A stretch of 13,437 nt of DNA from Flavobacteriaceae bacterium (GTDB lineage: Bacteria; Bacteroidota; Bacteroidia; Flavobacteriales; Flavobacteriaceae): contig JAUWLK010000051.1 in NCBI GenBank assembly GCA_030613745.1, positions 1 to 13,437 on the forward strand, given 5' to 3'. The notes below the pieces were generated by a model. It had not been told where the DNA came from, did no database searches, and saw only the letters and a program-made list of their open reading frames with translations. The translations under genes were made by a program, and so were the position numbers. Positions 6,165-13,437 of this stretch are shown here, in pieces (position 1 is the first letter of the stretch; the number at the start of each line of letters is the position of its first letter).

Positions 6165-8255
6165 ATGCAAAATCCAAAAAGATATACCATTACTGCTGCT
6201 TTACCATATACTAACGGACCTGTTCATATAGGTCATTTGGCTGGTGTTTATGTTCCTGCCGATATTTATGCAAGATATTTGCGATTAAACAATAAAGATG
6301 TTGCTTTTGTTTGTGGTTCTGATGAGCATGGAGTGCCTATCACTTTAAAGGCAAAAAAAGAAGGAATTACACCACAAGAAGTAGTTGATAAATATCACCA
6401 TATTATTAAAAATGCTTTCGCGGAATTTGGAATTACTTTTGACAATTATTCAAGAACTTCAGCAAAAATTCATCACGATACTGCCTCCGAGTTTTTTAAA
6501 AAATTATATGATGATGGTAAATTTATTGAAGAAACTTCAGCACAATTTTACGACAAAGAAGCTAATCAGTTTTTAGCAGATAGATTTATTATCGGAACCT
6601 GTCCGAAATGTGGTAACGAAGAAAGTTATGGTGACCAATGTGAAAAATGTGGTACCAGCCATAATGCAACCGATTTGATCAACCCTAAATCGGCTATTAC
6701 CGGAAATGTGCCTTCATTAAAAGAAACAAAACATTGGTATTTACCTTTAAATGAATACGAAAAATGGTTGAGAGAATGGATTGTTGTAGGTCATAAAAAT
6801 GATTGGAAAACCAATGTGCTGGGACAAGTAAAATCATGGTTAGATGATGGTTTAAAACCAAGAGCAGTAACACGTGATCTAGATTGGGGAATTCCTGTAC
6901 CGGTTGAAGGTGCAGAAGGAAAAGTTTTATATGTTTGGTTTGATGCTCCTATTGGATATATTTCATCAACCAAAGAATGGGCAGATAGAGTTGGGAAAGA
7001 TTGGGAGCCTTATTGGAAAGATGCAAATACCAAAATGGTACATTTTATTGGGAAAGATAATATTGTTTTTCATTGTATCATTTTCCCCGCGATGCTAAAA
7101 GCAGAAGGAAGTTATATTTTACCAGAAAATGTTCCTGCAAATGAATTTTTAAACTTAGAAGGAAACAAAATTTCTACTTCAAAAAATTGGGCGGTTTGGT
7201 TACATGAATACTTACAAGATTTTCCTAATAAACAAGATGTTTTACGTTATGCTTTAACGGCAAATGCTCCTGAAACAAAAGATAATGATTTTACCTGGAA
7301 AGATTTTCAGGCAAGAAATAATAATGAACTCGTTGCTATTTTTGGAAACTTTATCAACCGAGTGGTTGTTTTAACTAACAAGTACTATGATGGAGTTGTA
7401 CCTAAGCCAGATAAACTATCTGAAGTCGATTTACGAACTTTAAAAAAGTTGAGCAAATTTCCTGAAATTATTTCAAGTTCAATTGAACGATACCGTTTTA
7501 GAGAAGCCTTATCTGAATTAATGAATTTAGCCCGTTTAGGGAATAAATATTTGGCTGATGAAGAACCCTGGAAGGTGATTAAAGAAAATCCTGAAAGAGT
7601 GCAAACAATTATGTATGTTGCTTTGCAAATTGCTTCAGGGTTATCAATTTTATCAGAACCATTTTTACCTTTTACTTCTAAAAAGTTGGAAGAGATTCTT
7701 CGTATTACTCAGAATGACAATGTAACCCTGAACGCAGTCGAAGAATCTCTGTCTTGGAGTGACATAACCTCTGGAAAAACAATACTCCCTTCAGGTCACC
7801 AAATTGGTAAGGCAGAATTATTATTTGCTAAAATTGAAGATACTGAAATTCAAGCACAACTGGATAAATTAGAAGCAACAAAACTTGCCAATGAAGCAGA
7901 AAATAAAGTAGTTGAACCCCAAAAAGAAACTATTGAGTTTGATGATTTTACCAAATTAGATATTAGAGTTGGTACTATTTTAGAAGCTGTTAAAGTTCCT
8001 AAAACTAAAAAATTATTGCAACTAAAAGTTGATGTGGGTATTGACATTCGTACCATAGTTTCTGGTATTGCTGAAAGCTTTAAGCCAGAAGAAATTATCG
8101 GACAAAAAGTAACCGTTTTAATCAATTTAGCACCAAGAAAATTAAGAGGTGTTGAAAGCCGAGGTATGATCTTAATGACTGAAACCACCGATGGTAAATT
8201 GGCCTTTGTTGAGCCTGAGAAAGATAAAGTAAAAAATGGTGAAAGTGTGAGTTAA
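6165..8255 (+). CDS. metG: Methionine--tRNA ligase with C-terminal tRNA-binding domain
   Basis: A 696-residue class I aminoacyl-tRNA synthetase that charges tRNA-Met and initiator tRNA in the cytoplasm. It shows the HIGH signature (21-24) after ALPYTNGPV, the four-cysteine zinc knuckle (C146, C149, C159, C162) and the KMSKS-equivalent KISTS (335-339). A helical anticodon-binding region (about 385-550) follows, with the WKDFQARNN and EEPWK segments. After a charged linker (about 555-590) comes a full EMAPII/Trbp111-type domain (about 592-696, FDDFTKLDIRVG...VSGIAE...LAPRKLRG), which mediates dimerisation and tRNA binding. The length and domain order match the long, E. coli-type MetRS. tex follows 23 nt downstream, so the two are probably co-transcribed. 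Confidence 0.97.
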   Translation: MQNPKRYTITAALPYTNGPVHIGHLAGVYVPADIYARYLRLNNKDVAFVCGSDEHGVPITLKAKKEGITPQEVVDKYHHIIKNAFAEFGITFDNYSRTSAKIHHDTASEFFKKLYDDGKFIEETSAQFYDKEANQFLADRFIIGTCPKCGNEESYGDQCEKCGTSHNATDLINPKSAITGNVPSLKETKHWYLPLNEYEKWLREWIVVGHKNDWKTNVLGQVKSWLDDGLKPRAVTRDLDWGIPVPVEGAEGKVLYVWFDAPIGYISSTKEWADRVGKDWEPYWKDANTKMVHFIGKDNIVFHCIIFPAMLKAEGSYILPENVPANEFLNLEGNKISTSKNWAVWLHEYLQDFPNKQDVLRYALTANAPETKDNDFTWKDFQARNNNELVAIFGNFINRVVVLTNKYYDGVVPKPDKLSEVDLRTLKKLSKFPEIISSSIERYRFREALSELMNLARLGNKYLADEEPWKVIKENPERVQTIMYVALQIASGLSILSEPFLPFTSKKLEEILRITQNDNVTLNAVEESLSWSDITSGKTILPSGHQIGKAELLFAKIEDTEIQAQLDKLEATKLANEAENKVVEPQKETIEFDDFTKLDIRVGTILEAVKVPKTKKLLQLKVDVGIDIRTIVSGIAESFKPEEIIGQKVTVLINLAPRKLRGVESRGMILMTETTDGKLAFVEPEKDKVKNGESVS

Positions 8256-8278
8256 TTCAACTACTCAAAAACAAAATA

Positions 8279-10405
8279 ATGCAACTCATAAACTTCATTC
8301 AATCCAAAACCAATCTTCCTGAAAAGGGAATTCAAAATACTGTTGAATTACTAAATCAAGATTGTACCGTTCCTTTTATATCTCGTTATAGAAAAGAAAA
8401 AACAGGAAATTTAGATGAAGTCCAAATTGCAACTATTGTTAAGTATAAAAACCTATATGATGACTTAGAAAAACGTAAAGCTTCTATTTTAAAATCACTG
8501 GAAGAACAAGATGTTTTAACCGATGAATTAAGAACAAAAATTACAGTTACAACCAATCTTATTTCTTTAGAAGATCTTTACCTTCCTTTTAAGAAAAAGA
8601 GGAAAACAAAAGCAGAAACTGCCAGAAAAAACGGTTTAGAACCTTTGGCTAAAATTATAATGAGTCAACATGCTGATAATATTGAATATCTTGCCTCAAA
8701 ATACTTTAATGATAGTGTTGAAAATGAAGAAGATGCTTTTGAAGGAACACGTTATATTATTGCCGAATGGGTTAACGAAAGAACCGATATCAGAAACAGT
8801 ATTCGTTGGCAATTAGAACGCTACGCAATTATTTCTACGAAAGTAATAAAATCAAAACAAGAAGAAGATAAAGCACAAAAATATAAAGATTATTTTGACT
8901 GGAATGAGTCGTTAAATCGTATTCCGTCACACCGTTTATTAGCAATTTTAAGAGCAGAAAATGAAGGGTTTATTCGAGTGAAAATTAGAATTGATGATGA
9001 TAAAGCTATTGCTAAAATAGAAGACCGAATTATACGATCAAACAATGATTGTGCTACACAAATTGAATTAGCAATAAAAGATGCTTATAAACGATTATTA
9101 TTTCCTTCATTATCAAATGAAACTTTGCAAAATGCCAAAGAAAGAGCAGACGAAAGTGCTATTCAAGTTTTTGCAAAAAACTTAAAACAATTATTATTAG
9201 GAGCACCTCTTGGTGAAAAAAATATTTTAGCAATTGATCCGGGATTTAGATCAGGCTGTAAAGTAGTTTGCTTAGATGCCCAAGGAGGCTTGGAGTATAA
9301 CGAAACTATTTATCCACATGCACCACAAAATAAAAGTATTGACGCAATTAAAAAAATAAGTTCATTAGTTGATGCGTATAAAATTGAAGCAATTGCCATC
9401 GGAAACGGAACTGCATCAAGAGAAACAGAACAATTAATTAAAAAAATTAGATTTAATAAAGACATACAGGTTTTTGTTGTTAGTGAAGCAGGAGCATCCA
9501 TTTATTCGGCTTCAAAAATTGCTCGAGAAGAATTTCCTAATTATGATGTTACAGTTAGAGGTGCTATTTCTATTGGCCGTAGATTAGCAGACCCTTTGGC
9601 TGAGCTGGTTAAAATTGATGCCAAATCAATAGGTGTAGGACAATATCAGCACGATGTTGACCAAACAAAATTAAAAAATACATTGAATTTGGTTGTTGAA
9701 AGTTGTGTAAATACTATTGGAGTAAATGTAAACACGGCAAGTAAATCTTTACTGAGTTATGTCTCGGGTATTGGAGCTAAAATAGCTGAGAATATTGTAG
9801 AATACAGAAATGAAAACGGGGCTTTCAAAAGCAGAAATGATATTAAAAAAGTACCCAGATTAGGAGCAAAAGCTTATGAACAAGCTGCAGGATTTTTAAG
9901 AATTAAAAATGCAAAAAATCCGTTAGATGATTCGGCTGTACATCCTGAAAGTTATACCATAGTTAATAAAATGGCAAAAAATGAAAATAAGAACGTTTCT
10001 GAACTTATTGGAAACACAGCTATTTTGCAAAAAATTGATTTACAAAAATATTGTACAGATACGGTTGGATTACCTACTTTAAAAGATATTATCAATGAAT
10101 TAAAAAAACCAGGTTTAGATCCACGTGAAAAAGCCAAAATTTTTACTTTCAATCAAAATATAAAAACAATTAACGATTTAAGAGAAGGACAATTATTGCC
10201 TGGAATTATAAATAACATTACCAATTTTGGCTGTTTTGTAGACATCGGTATCAAAGAAAGCGGACTGATTCATGTTTCTAATTTATCTGATAAGTTTGTT
10301 CGTGACGTTAATGAAATTGTGAATTTACACCAACAGGTAATTGTAAAAGTATTAGAAGTTGATATTGCAAGAAAACGAATTCAATTGACTTTGAAAATTA
10401 AATAG
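8279..10405 (+). CDS. tex: Tex family transcription accessory / RNA-binding protein
   Basis: A 708-residue cytoplasmic nucleic-acid-binding protein, the bacterial relative of eukaryotic Spt6. The helical Tex N-terminal region (about 1-190) includes FISRYRKEKTGNLDE and LEDLYLPFKKKRKTKA. A YqgF/RNase H-like domain begins near LAIDPGFRSG (D320). Tandem helix-hairpin-helix motifs follow (about 490-560, SGIGAKIAENIV and VPRLGAKAYEQAAGFLRI). A C-terminal S1 RNA-binding domain (about 637-706) contains TNFGCFVDIG and SGLIHVSNLSD. All parts are in the normal order, with normal length. The gene lies 23 nt after metG, so it probably shares the metG promoter. Its stop is followed by a 131-bp gap containing a hairpin and the promoter of the next gene. 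Confidence 0.95.
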   Translation: MQLINFIQSKTNLPEKGIQNTVELLNQDCTVPFISRYRKEKTGNLDEVQIATIVKYKNLYDDLEKRKASILKSLEEQDVLTDELRTKITVTTNLISLEDLYLPFKKKRKTKAETARKNGLEPLAKIIMSQHADNIEYLASKYFNDSVENEEDAFEGTRYIIAEWVNERTDIRNSIRWQLERYAIISTKVIKSKQEEDKAQKYKDYFDWNESLNRIPSHRLLAILRAENEGFIRVKIRIDDDKAIAKIEDRIIRSNNDCATQIELAIKDAYKRLLFPSLSNETLQNAKERADESAIQVFAKNLKQLLLGAPLGEKNILAIDPGFRSGCKVVCLDAQGGLEYNETIYPHAPQNKSIDAIKKISSLVDAYKIEAIAIGNGTASRETEQLIKKIRFNKDIQVFVVSEAGASIYSASKIAREEFPNYDVTVRGAISIGRRLADPLAELVKIDAKSIGVGQYQHDVDQTKLKNTLNLVVESCVNTIGVNVNTASKSLLSYVSGIGAKIAENIVEYRNENGAFKSRNDIKKVPRLGAKAYEQAAGFLRIKNAKNPLDDSAVHPESYTIVNKMAKNENKNVSELIGNTAILQKIDLQKYCTDTVGLPTLKDIINELKKPGLDPREKAKIFTFNQNIKTINDLREGQLLPGIINNITNFGCFVDIGIKESGLIHVSNLSDKFVRDVNEIVNLHQQVIVKVLEVDIARKRIQLTLKIK

Positions 10406-10420
10406 AACTCTATTCATGGG

Positions 10421-10450
10421 GTGATTATCTGCACAACGGTTATTAATCAC
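10421..10450 (+). other. Hairpin downstream of tex
   Basis: GTGATTA (10421-10427) and TAATCAC (10444-10450) are exact reverse complements around a 16-nt loop, starting 16 nt after the tex stop. No T-run follows. It may protect or help end the metG-tex transcript, but it is not a standard intrinsic terminator. Confidence 0.25.
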
Positions 10451-10510
10451 ACTGTCAATTTTAGTAACGAAATTCATAAAGTGACTTATCTAAAGCCCAA
10501 CAAATAACCC

Positions 10511-10518
10511 TACATTTG
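10511..10518 (+). promoter_or_regulatory. -7 promoter box of the DEAD-box gene
   Basis: TACATTTG is an exact TAnnTTTG match. Its last three bases are the TTG that could be misread as the gene's start codon. The predicted transcript start near 10522 leaves about 15 nt before ATG 10537. No clear TTG stands at -33. Confidence 0.5.
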
Positions 10519-10536
10519 CACCTTATAAAAAAAGGT

Positions 10537-11655
10537 ATGTCAACATTTTTAGATTTAGGAGTTAGAAAAGAGTTTATCAAAGCATTTAAAGAGTTGGGGA
10601 TTAAAGATCCAACTGAAATTCAAGAAAAAACTATCCCAATATTATTAGAGTCCAAAACTGATTTTATTGGATTGGCTCAAACCGGAACAGGAAAAACTGC
10701 TGCTTTTGGTTTACCAATATTACAAGTTATAAATCCTACTGAAAACCATGTTCAAGCTTTAATATTATCCCCTACAAGGGAATTGGTTCAGCAGATAAAA
10801 AAACAATTATTTAAGTTTACAAAATACGTTGACAAAAAGATTTTTGTTGAAGCCATATATGGTGGTGAGAAGATAGAAAAACAAATAAATTCACTAAAAA
10901 GAACCACACATGTTATTGTGGCCACTCCGGGTAGATTGATTGATTTGATTGAAAGAGGAGATGTCAACCTAAAAAATATTTCAACACTAGTACTTGATGA
11001 AGCTGATGAAATGTTGAGCATGGGTTTTAAACAAGACATCAATAGAATCTTAAAATATACCAATGGAACAAGAAGTATATGGTTATTCTCGGCTACAATG
11101 CCAGAAGAAATTCAACGAATTATTAAAACTTATATGTCTCCTAAAGCGATTCGGGTTTCAGTAAGTGATTATTCATTGATCAATAAAAATATTACACATA
11201 AATATTTTAAAACCTCTATCAAAGAAAAAACAGAGGTCATTATTAGATTTTTAGAAATTAATAGTAATCAAAGAGGAATCATTTTTTGCAGAACCAAAGC
11301 AGGAACACAAAATTTAACTGCTCAATTGAAAGAAGAAGGATTTTCTGTGGGAGCTTTAGAAGGAGATATGCAACAAAAAGAACGGGATAAGGTAATGCGT
11401 GCTTTTAAAAATAAATCGCTTCAAGTTTTGATTTCTACAGATGTTTCTGCTCGTGGTATTGATGTTCAAAATTTGGGTTTTATTATACATCACCAACTAC
11501 CCGAACAATTAGAATATTACACCCACAGAAGTGGTAGAACTGCAAGAGCTGGAAAATCAGGTTTGTCTTTGGCTTTAATTCTTCCTAATGAATTGAATCG
11601 TATATATGAGATTCAAAAAAAATTAGGAATAAAATTTTCTGAAATAAAATTTTAA
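10537..11655 (+). CDS. DEAD/DEAH-box ATP-dependent RNA helicase
   Basis: A 372-residue RNA helicase from ATG 10537. All core motifs are present and intact: an upstream aromatic F4 and a Q motif ending at Q29, motif I AQTGTGKT (47-54), Ia PTRELVQQ, GG, Ib TPGRLID, and II DEAD (154-157). In the second half come III SAT (185-187), IV IIFCRTK, V STDVSARGIDV, and VI HRSGRTAR (330-337). The protein stops just after the second RecA lobe, without the basic or RNA-recognition tail found in RhlE, CsdA or DbpA. It is therefore a minimal-core helicase, and no specific symbol is justified. The extended start at TTG 10516 would add seven residues, but that codon is inside the promoter box at 10511-10518. 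The HAD phosphatase gene begins 8 nt after its stop, so the two form an operon. Confidence 0.93.
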   Translation: MSTFLDLGVRKEFIKAFKELGIKDPTEIQEKTIPILLESKTDFIGLAQTGTGKTAAFGLPILQVINPTENHVQALILSPTRELVQQIKKQLFKFTKYVDKKIFVEAIYGGEKIEKQINSLKRTTHVIVATPGRLIDLIERGDVNLKNISTLVLDEADEMLSMGFKQDINRILKYTNGTRSIWLFSATMPEEIQRIIKTYMSPKAIRVSVSDYSLINKNITHKYFKTSIKEKTEVIIRFLEINSNQRGIIFCRTKAGTQNLTAQLKEEGFSVGALEGDMQQKERDKVMRAFKNKSLQVLISTDVSARGIDVQNLGFIIHHQLPEQLEYYTHRSGRTARAGKSGLSLALILPNELNRIYEIQKKLGIKFSEIKF

Positions 11656-11663
11656 ATTTAGGT

Positions 11664-12485
11664 ATGAATTTATCAAAAGTAAAACTGGTAGTTACCGATA
11701 TGGATGGTACACTACTGAATTCTAAGGGAAAAGTTAGCGATAATTTTTTTAAATTATATAATCAATTACAAAAACAAGGCGTTCAATTTGCAGCTGCAAG
11801 TGGCAGACAGTTTCAAAGTATTTCTGATAAATTACATACCATAAAAAATGATATTTCCATCATTGCCGAAAATGGAGGTTTGGCAAAATATAAAAATCAG
11901 CATTTGGTTTTAAATAGTTTGGATATAGAAAAAACAATGCAATTGATTCCTGATCTACGCAAGATTAAAGGTACCTATATTGTGCTTTGCGGAAAAAAAG
12001 GAGCTTATATCGAAACTCAAGATCATAATTTTATTAAAATGTTTCAAGAATATTATCCTAAATATTTTTTTTTAAATGACCTTTTAAAAGTTATGACAGA
12101 TGAATTTTTTAAAATTGCTTTATATCATTATAATAATTCAGAAAAATACATTTACCCTTCTGTACAACATTTAGAAAATGAATTTCAAATTAAAGTTTCG
12201 GGTGAGCATTGGGTAGATATTTCACACCCCAATGCCAATAAAGGTTATGCATTAAAACTACTTCAAGATAAACTAGGCATTACTAGAGAAGAAACTATGG
12301 TGTTTGGTGATTATAACAACGATTTAGAAATGTTGGAATTGGCTGACTTCAGTTATGCTATGGAAAATGCACATCCTAATGTAAAAAAAACAGCTCGTTT
12401 TCAAACTAAAAGTAATAATAACGAGGGTGTTGAACTGATTTTGGAAAAACTGTTAACTGCAAAATTTAATTTCCAAAAACAGTAA
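11664..12485 (+). CDS. Cof-type HAD-IIB family phosphatase
   Basis: A 273-residue haloacid-dehalogenase-superfamily hydrolase. Motif I is DMDGTLL, with nucleophile D12 and acid/base D14; motif II is AASGRQ; the conserved lysine is K193 in NKGYAL; motif IV is GDYNND (D216, D220). A type-IIB cap domain lies between, about residues 80-185. Relatives dephosphorylate sugar phosphates, FMN or other small phosphometabolites; the substrate cannot be assigned here. It is cytoplasmic and is co-transcribed with the DEAD-box gene (8-nt gap), with no functional link known to me. The last 20 bp overlap the 3' end of convergent yjbQ. A nine-T run at 12065-12073 lies within the frame, in phase. Confidence 0.92.
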   Translation: MNLSKVKLVVTDMDGTLLNSKGKVSDNFFKLYNQLQKQGVQFAAASGRQFQSISDKLHTIKNDISIIAENGGLAKYKNQHLVLNSLDIEKTMQLIPDLRKIKGTYIVLCGKKGAYIETQDHNFIKMFQEYYPKYFFLNDLLKVMTDEFFKIALYHYNNSEKYIYPSVQHLENEFQIKVSGEHWVDISHPNANKGYALKLLQDKLGITREETMVFGDYNNDLEMLELADFSYAMENAHPNVKKTARFQTKSNNNEGVELILEKLLTAKFNFQKQ

Positions 12486-12888
12486 TAACTAACGAACGAG
12501 AACCTCCATGATTTCGATGTTCACAAAAGTATATACCTTGCCAAATACCGAGATTTAATTTACCGTTTGTAATTGGTATTTGCACTGATGACCCCATTAA
12601 AGAAGTTTTAATATGTGCCGGCATATCGTCAGATCCTTCGTAGTTATGAATGTAATAAGGTGCGTTTTCAGGAACCATTTTATTAAAATGGCTTTCGAAA
12701 TCGGTTCTTACTGTTGGGTCAGCATTTTCATTTATTGTTAAACTCGCTGAAGTGTGTTTAATAAAAACTTGAAGTATTCCTGTTTCTATTTCATTTATTT
12801 CAGGTAAACTTTCTATAATAACATCTGTTATCAAATGAAAACCACGAAAATAAGCTTGTAATTTTATTTGTTTTTGAAAAAATTTCAT
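12466..12888 (-). CDS. yjbQ: YjbQ family (UPF0047) protein, secondary thiamine-phosphate synthase-type
   Basis: A 140-residue single-domain protein of normal family length. It shows RGFHLITD (15-22), the signature HTSASLTINENAD (45-57) followed by PTVRTD, HIKTSLMGSS in the middle, and the C-terminal GIWQGIYFCEHRNHGGSR with C122, H124 and H127. E. coli YjbQ has weak thiamine-phosphate synthase activity, but the physiological function of the family remains uncertain. The N-terminus aligns with other members from the first residues, so ATG 12888 is the natural start. That start lies only 4 nt after a complete promoter, implying a nearly leaderless mRNA. The 3' end overlaps the HAD gene by 20 bp on the opposite strand. 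Confidence 0.93.
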   Translation of the reverse strand: MKFFQKQIKLQAYFRGFHLITDVIIESLPEINEIETGILQVFIKHTSASLTINENADPTVRTDFESHFNKMVPENAPYYIHNYEGSDDMPAHIKTSLMGSSVQIPITNGKLNLGIWQGIYFCEHRNHGGSRSLVITVFGN

Positions 12889-12892
12889 ACTT

Positions 12893-12924
12893 CAAAGTTA
12901 TAAATTTCTATTTCTTATAACCAA
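12893..12924 (-). promoter_or_regulatory. Complete Bacteroidetes-type promoter of yjbQ
   Basis: Read on the minus strand, TTG (12924-12922) is followed by 21 nt and then TAACTTTG (12900-12893). This matches TTG-N17..23-TAnnTTTG in full, the only gene in the window for which I find both elements. The box ends 4 nt before the yjbQ ATG, so the first transcribed base should be at or next to the start codon. Confidence 0.6.
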
Positions 12925-12941
12925 TTTTTTGTCTTGGTTTT

Positions 12942-13430
12942 TCATTTTTTTTTCTCCAATAACTCATCTAAATAACCAAAAACTAACTCAATACTTTTAT
13001 TTTGATTAGATAATTTTCTCTTAATTTCTTCAATTTCTAGTTTTAGGTTTAAATTATCCGTTAACATTTCTCGTATTTTAATAAAAACTCTAATAATTTG
13101 AATATTAACTTTTATGGCTGTTGGACTATTTAATACACTTGACAGCATTAATATACCGTGTTCGGTAAAGGCAAATGGAACGTATTTTGAATGTAATCCG
13201 TGTTTTAAGGTGCCAAATTGGCTCCTTAAGTTTTCGTTTTCTTGCTTAGTTAATTCAAACATAAAATCCTCAGGAAATCGTTCAATATTTCTACGCACTT
13301 GCCTTTTTAATTGTTTAGTTTCAACGTTGTAAAGTTGAGCCAAATCTCTATCCAACATAACTTTTTGACCTCTTATCAAATAAATTTTATTTGTAATAAT
13401 CTTATCGGGAATTGTAATTTTTTGACTCAT
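12942..13430 (-). CDS. ORF6N domain-containing protein
   Basis: A 162-residue protein. Residues about 8-95 match the ORF6N domain: IYLIRGQKVMLDRDLAQLY, then TKQLKRQVRRNIERFP, FMFELT, and the FTEHGILMLSSVLNSPTAI segment. The C-terminus (about 120-162) is a lysine/glutamate-rich predicted coiled coil. ORF6N is a DNA-binding-related domain of the KilA-N/Bro group, known from phage antirepressor-like proteins. It is frequent as an orphan gene on Bacteroidetes chromosomes. It is probably a cytoplasmic regulator, perhaps a relic of a mobile element, but no integrase, repressor or phage structural gene is within view. The gene is complete, with its ATG 7 nt from the window end, so its promoter is outside. 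It lies 53 nt before yjbQ on the same strand. A nine-T run (12945-12953) encodes the terminal lysines. Confidence 0.88.
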   Translation of the reverse strand: MSQKITIPDKIITNKIYLIRGQKVMLDRDLAQLYNVETKQLKRQVRRNIERFPEDFMFELTKQENENLRSQFGTLKHGLHSKYVPFAFTEHGILMLSSVLNSPTAIKVNIQIIRVFIKIREMLTDNLNLKLEIEEIKRKLSNQNKSIELVFGYLDELLEKKK

Positions 13431-13437
13431 AATAACA

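Noticed and set aside
7850..8188. A 112-codon open frame on the minus strand inside metG
   Set aside because: It is antisense to the strongly conserved C-terminal tRNA-binding domain of MetG. Its translation has low-complexity serine/leucine character and no recognisable motif, so it is a shadow of the real frame.
12065..12073. Run of nine T residues inside the HAD gene, a possible phase-variation tract
   Set aside because: The frame is intact across it and long A/T runs are common in this AT-rich DNA. HAD phosphatases are not typical phase-variable products.
12945..12953. Nine-T run at the 3' end of the ORF6N gene as a slippage site or terminator
   Set aside because: It encodes the last lysines before the stop, so slippage would change only the final residues. 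No stem precedes it on either strand in a way that makes a terminator.

Overview
The window looks like ordinary chromosome from a marine or soil Flavobacteriia-type Bacteroidetes. The DNA is very AT-rich with AT-rich codon use, several exported proteins end their signal peptide in the typical ...SQ form, and Shine-Dalgarno sequences are mostly absent. Promoter-like boxes match the Bacteroidetes -7 consensus TAnnTTTG. The gene content (PIN-PhoH, DUF4252 lipoprotein, TlpA-like protein with a DUF4369-like N-terminus, ORF6N protein) also fits. This taxonomic call is an inference from style, not from a marker gene.

Layout: 1-344 has no gene. It holds a cluster of nested hairpins (1-153), then an AT-rich leader of the first gene. 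From 345 to 2212 (+) lie a PIN-PhoH ATPase and a small DUF4252 lipoprotein. Facing them on the minus strand is a classical SDR oxidoreductase (2259-3053). It diverges from an exported TlpA-like thiol-disulfide protein (3128-4477, +). Next, on the minus strand, come a signal-peptide-bearing S66 LD-carboxypeptidase and, 5 nt behind it, YraN (4516-5885). A 279-bp divergent gap with two stacked hairpins leads to metG and tex (6165-10405, +, 23 nt apart). Then come a DEAD-box RNA helicase and a Cof-type HAD phosphatase (10537-12485, +, 8 nt apart). The HAD 3' end overlaps by 20 bp the convergent yjbQ gene (12466-12888, -), and behind yjbQ is a complete ORF6N-domain gene (12942-13430, -).

Functionally this is mostly housekeeping: translation (metG), RNA handling (tex, the DEAD-box helicase, PIN-PhoH), cell wall recycling (LD-carboxypeptidase) and small-molecule phosphatases. 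I see no CRISPR array, transposase, prophage module, secretion cluster or defence system, and nothing that is convincingly a new multigene system.

The most useful observations concern expression signals. Three genes (SDR, TlpA-like, DEAD-box) have an in-frame upstream TTG that would lengthen the protein, but in each case that TTG lies in or just before a TAnnTTTG promoter box, so the downstream ATG is the better start. Together with metG they suggest leaders of only about 12-15 nt. yjbQ has a full TTG-N21-TAACTTTG promoter ending 4 nt before its ATG, which predicts a leaderless or nearly leaderless mRNA. The DUF4252 start codon is itself inside a potential 8-bp hairpin.
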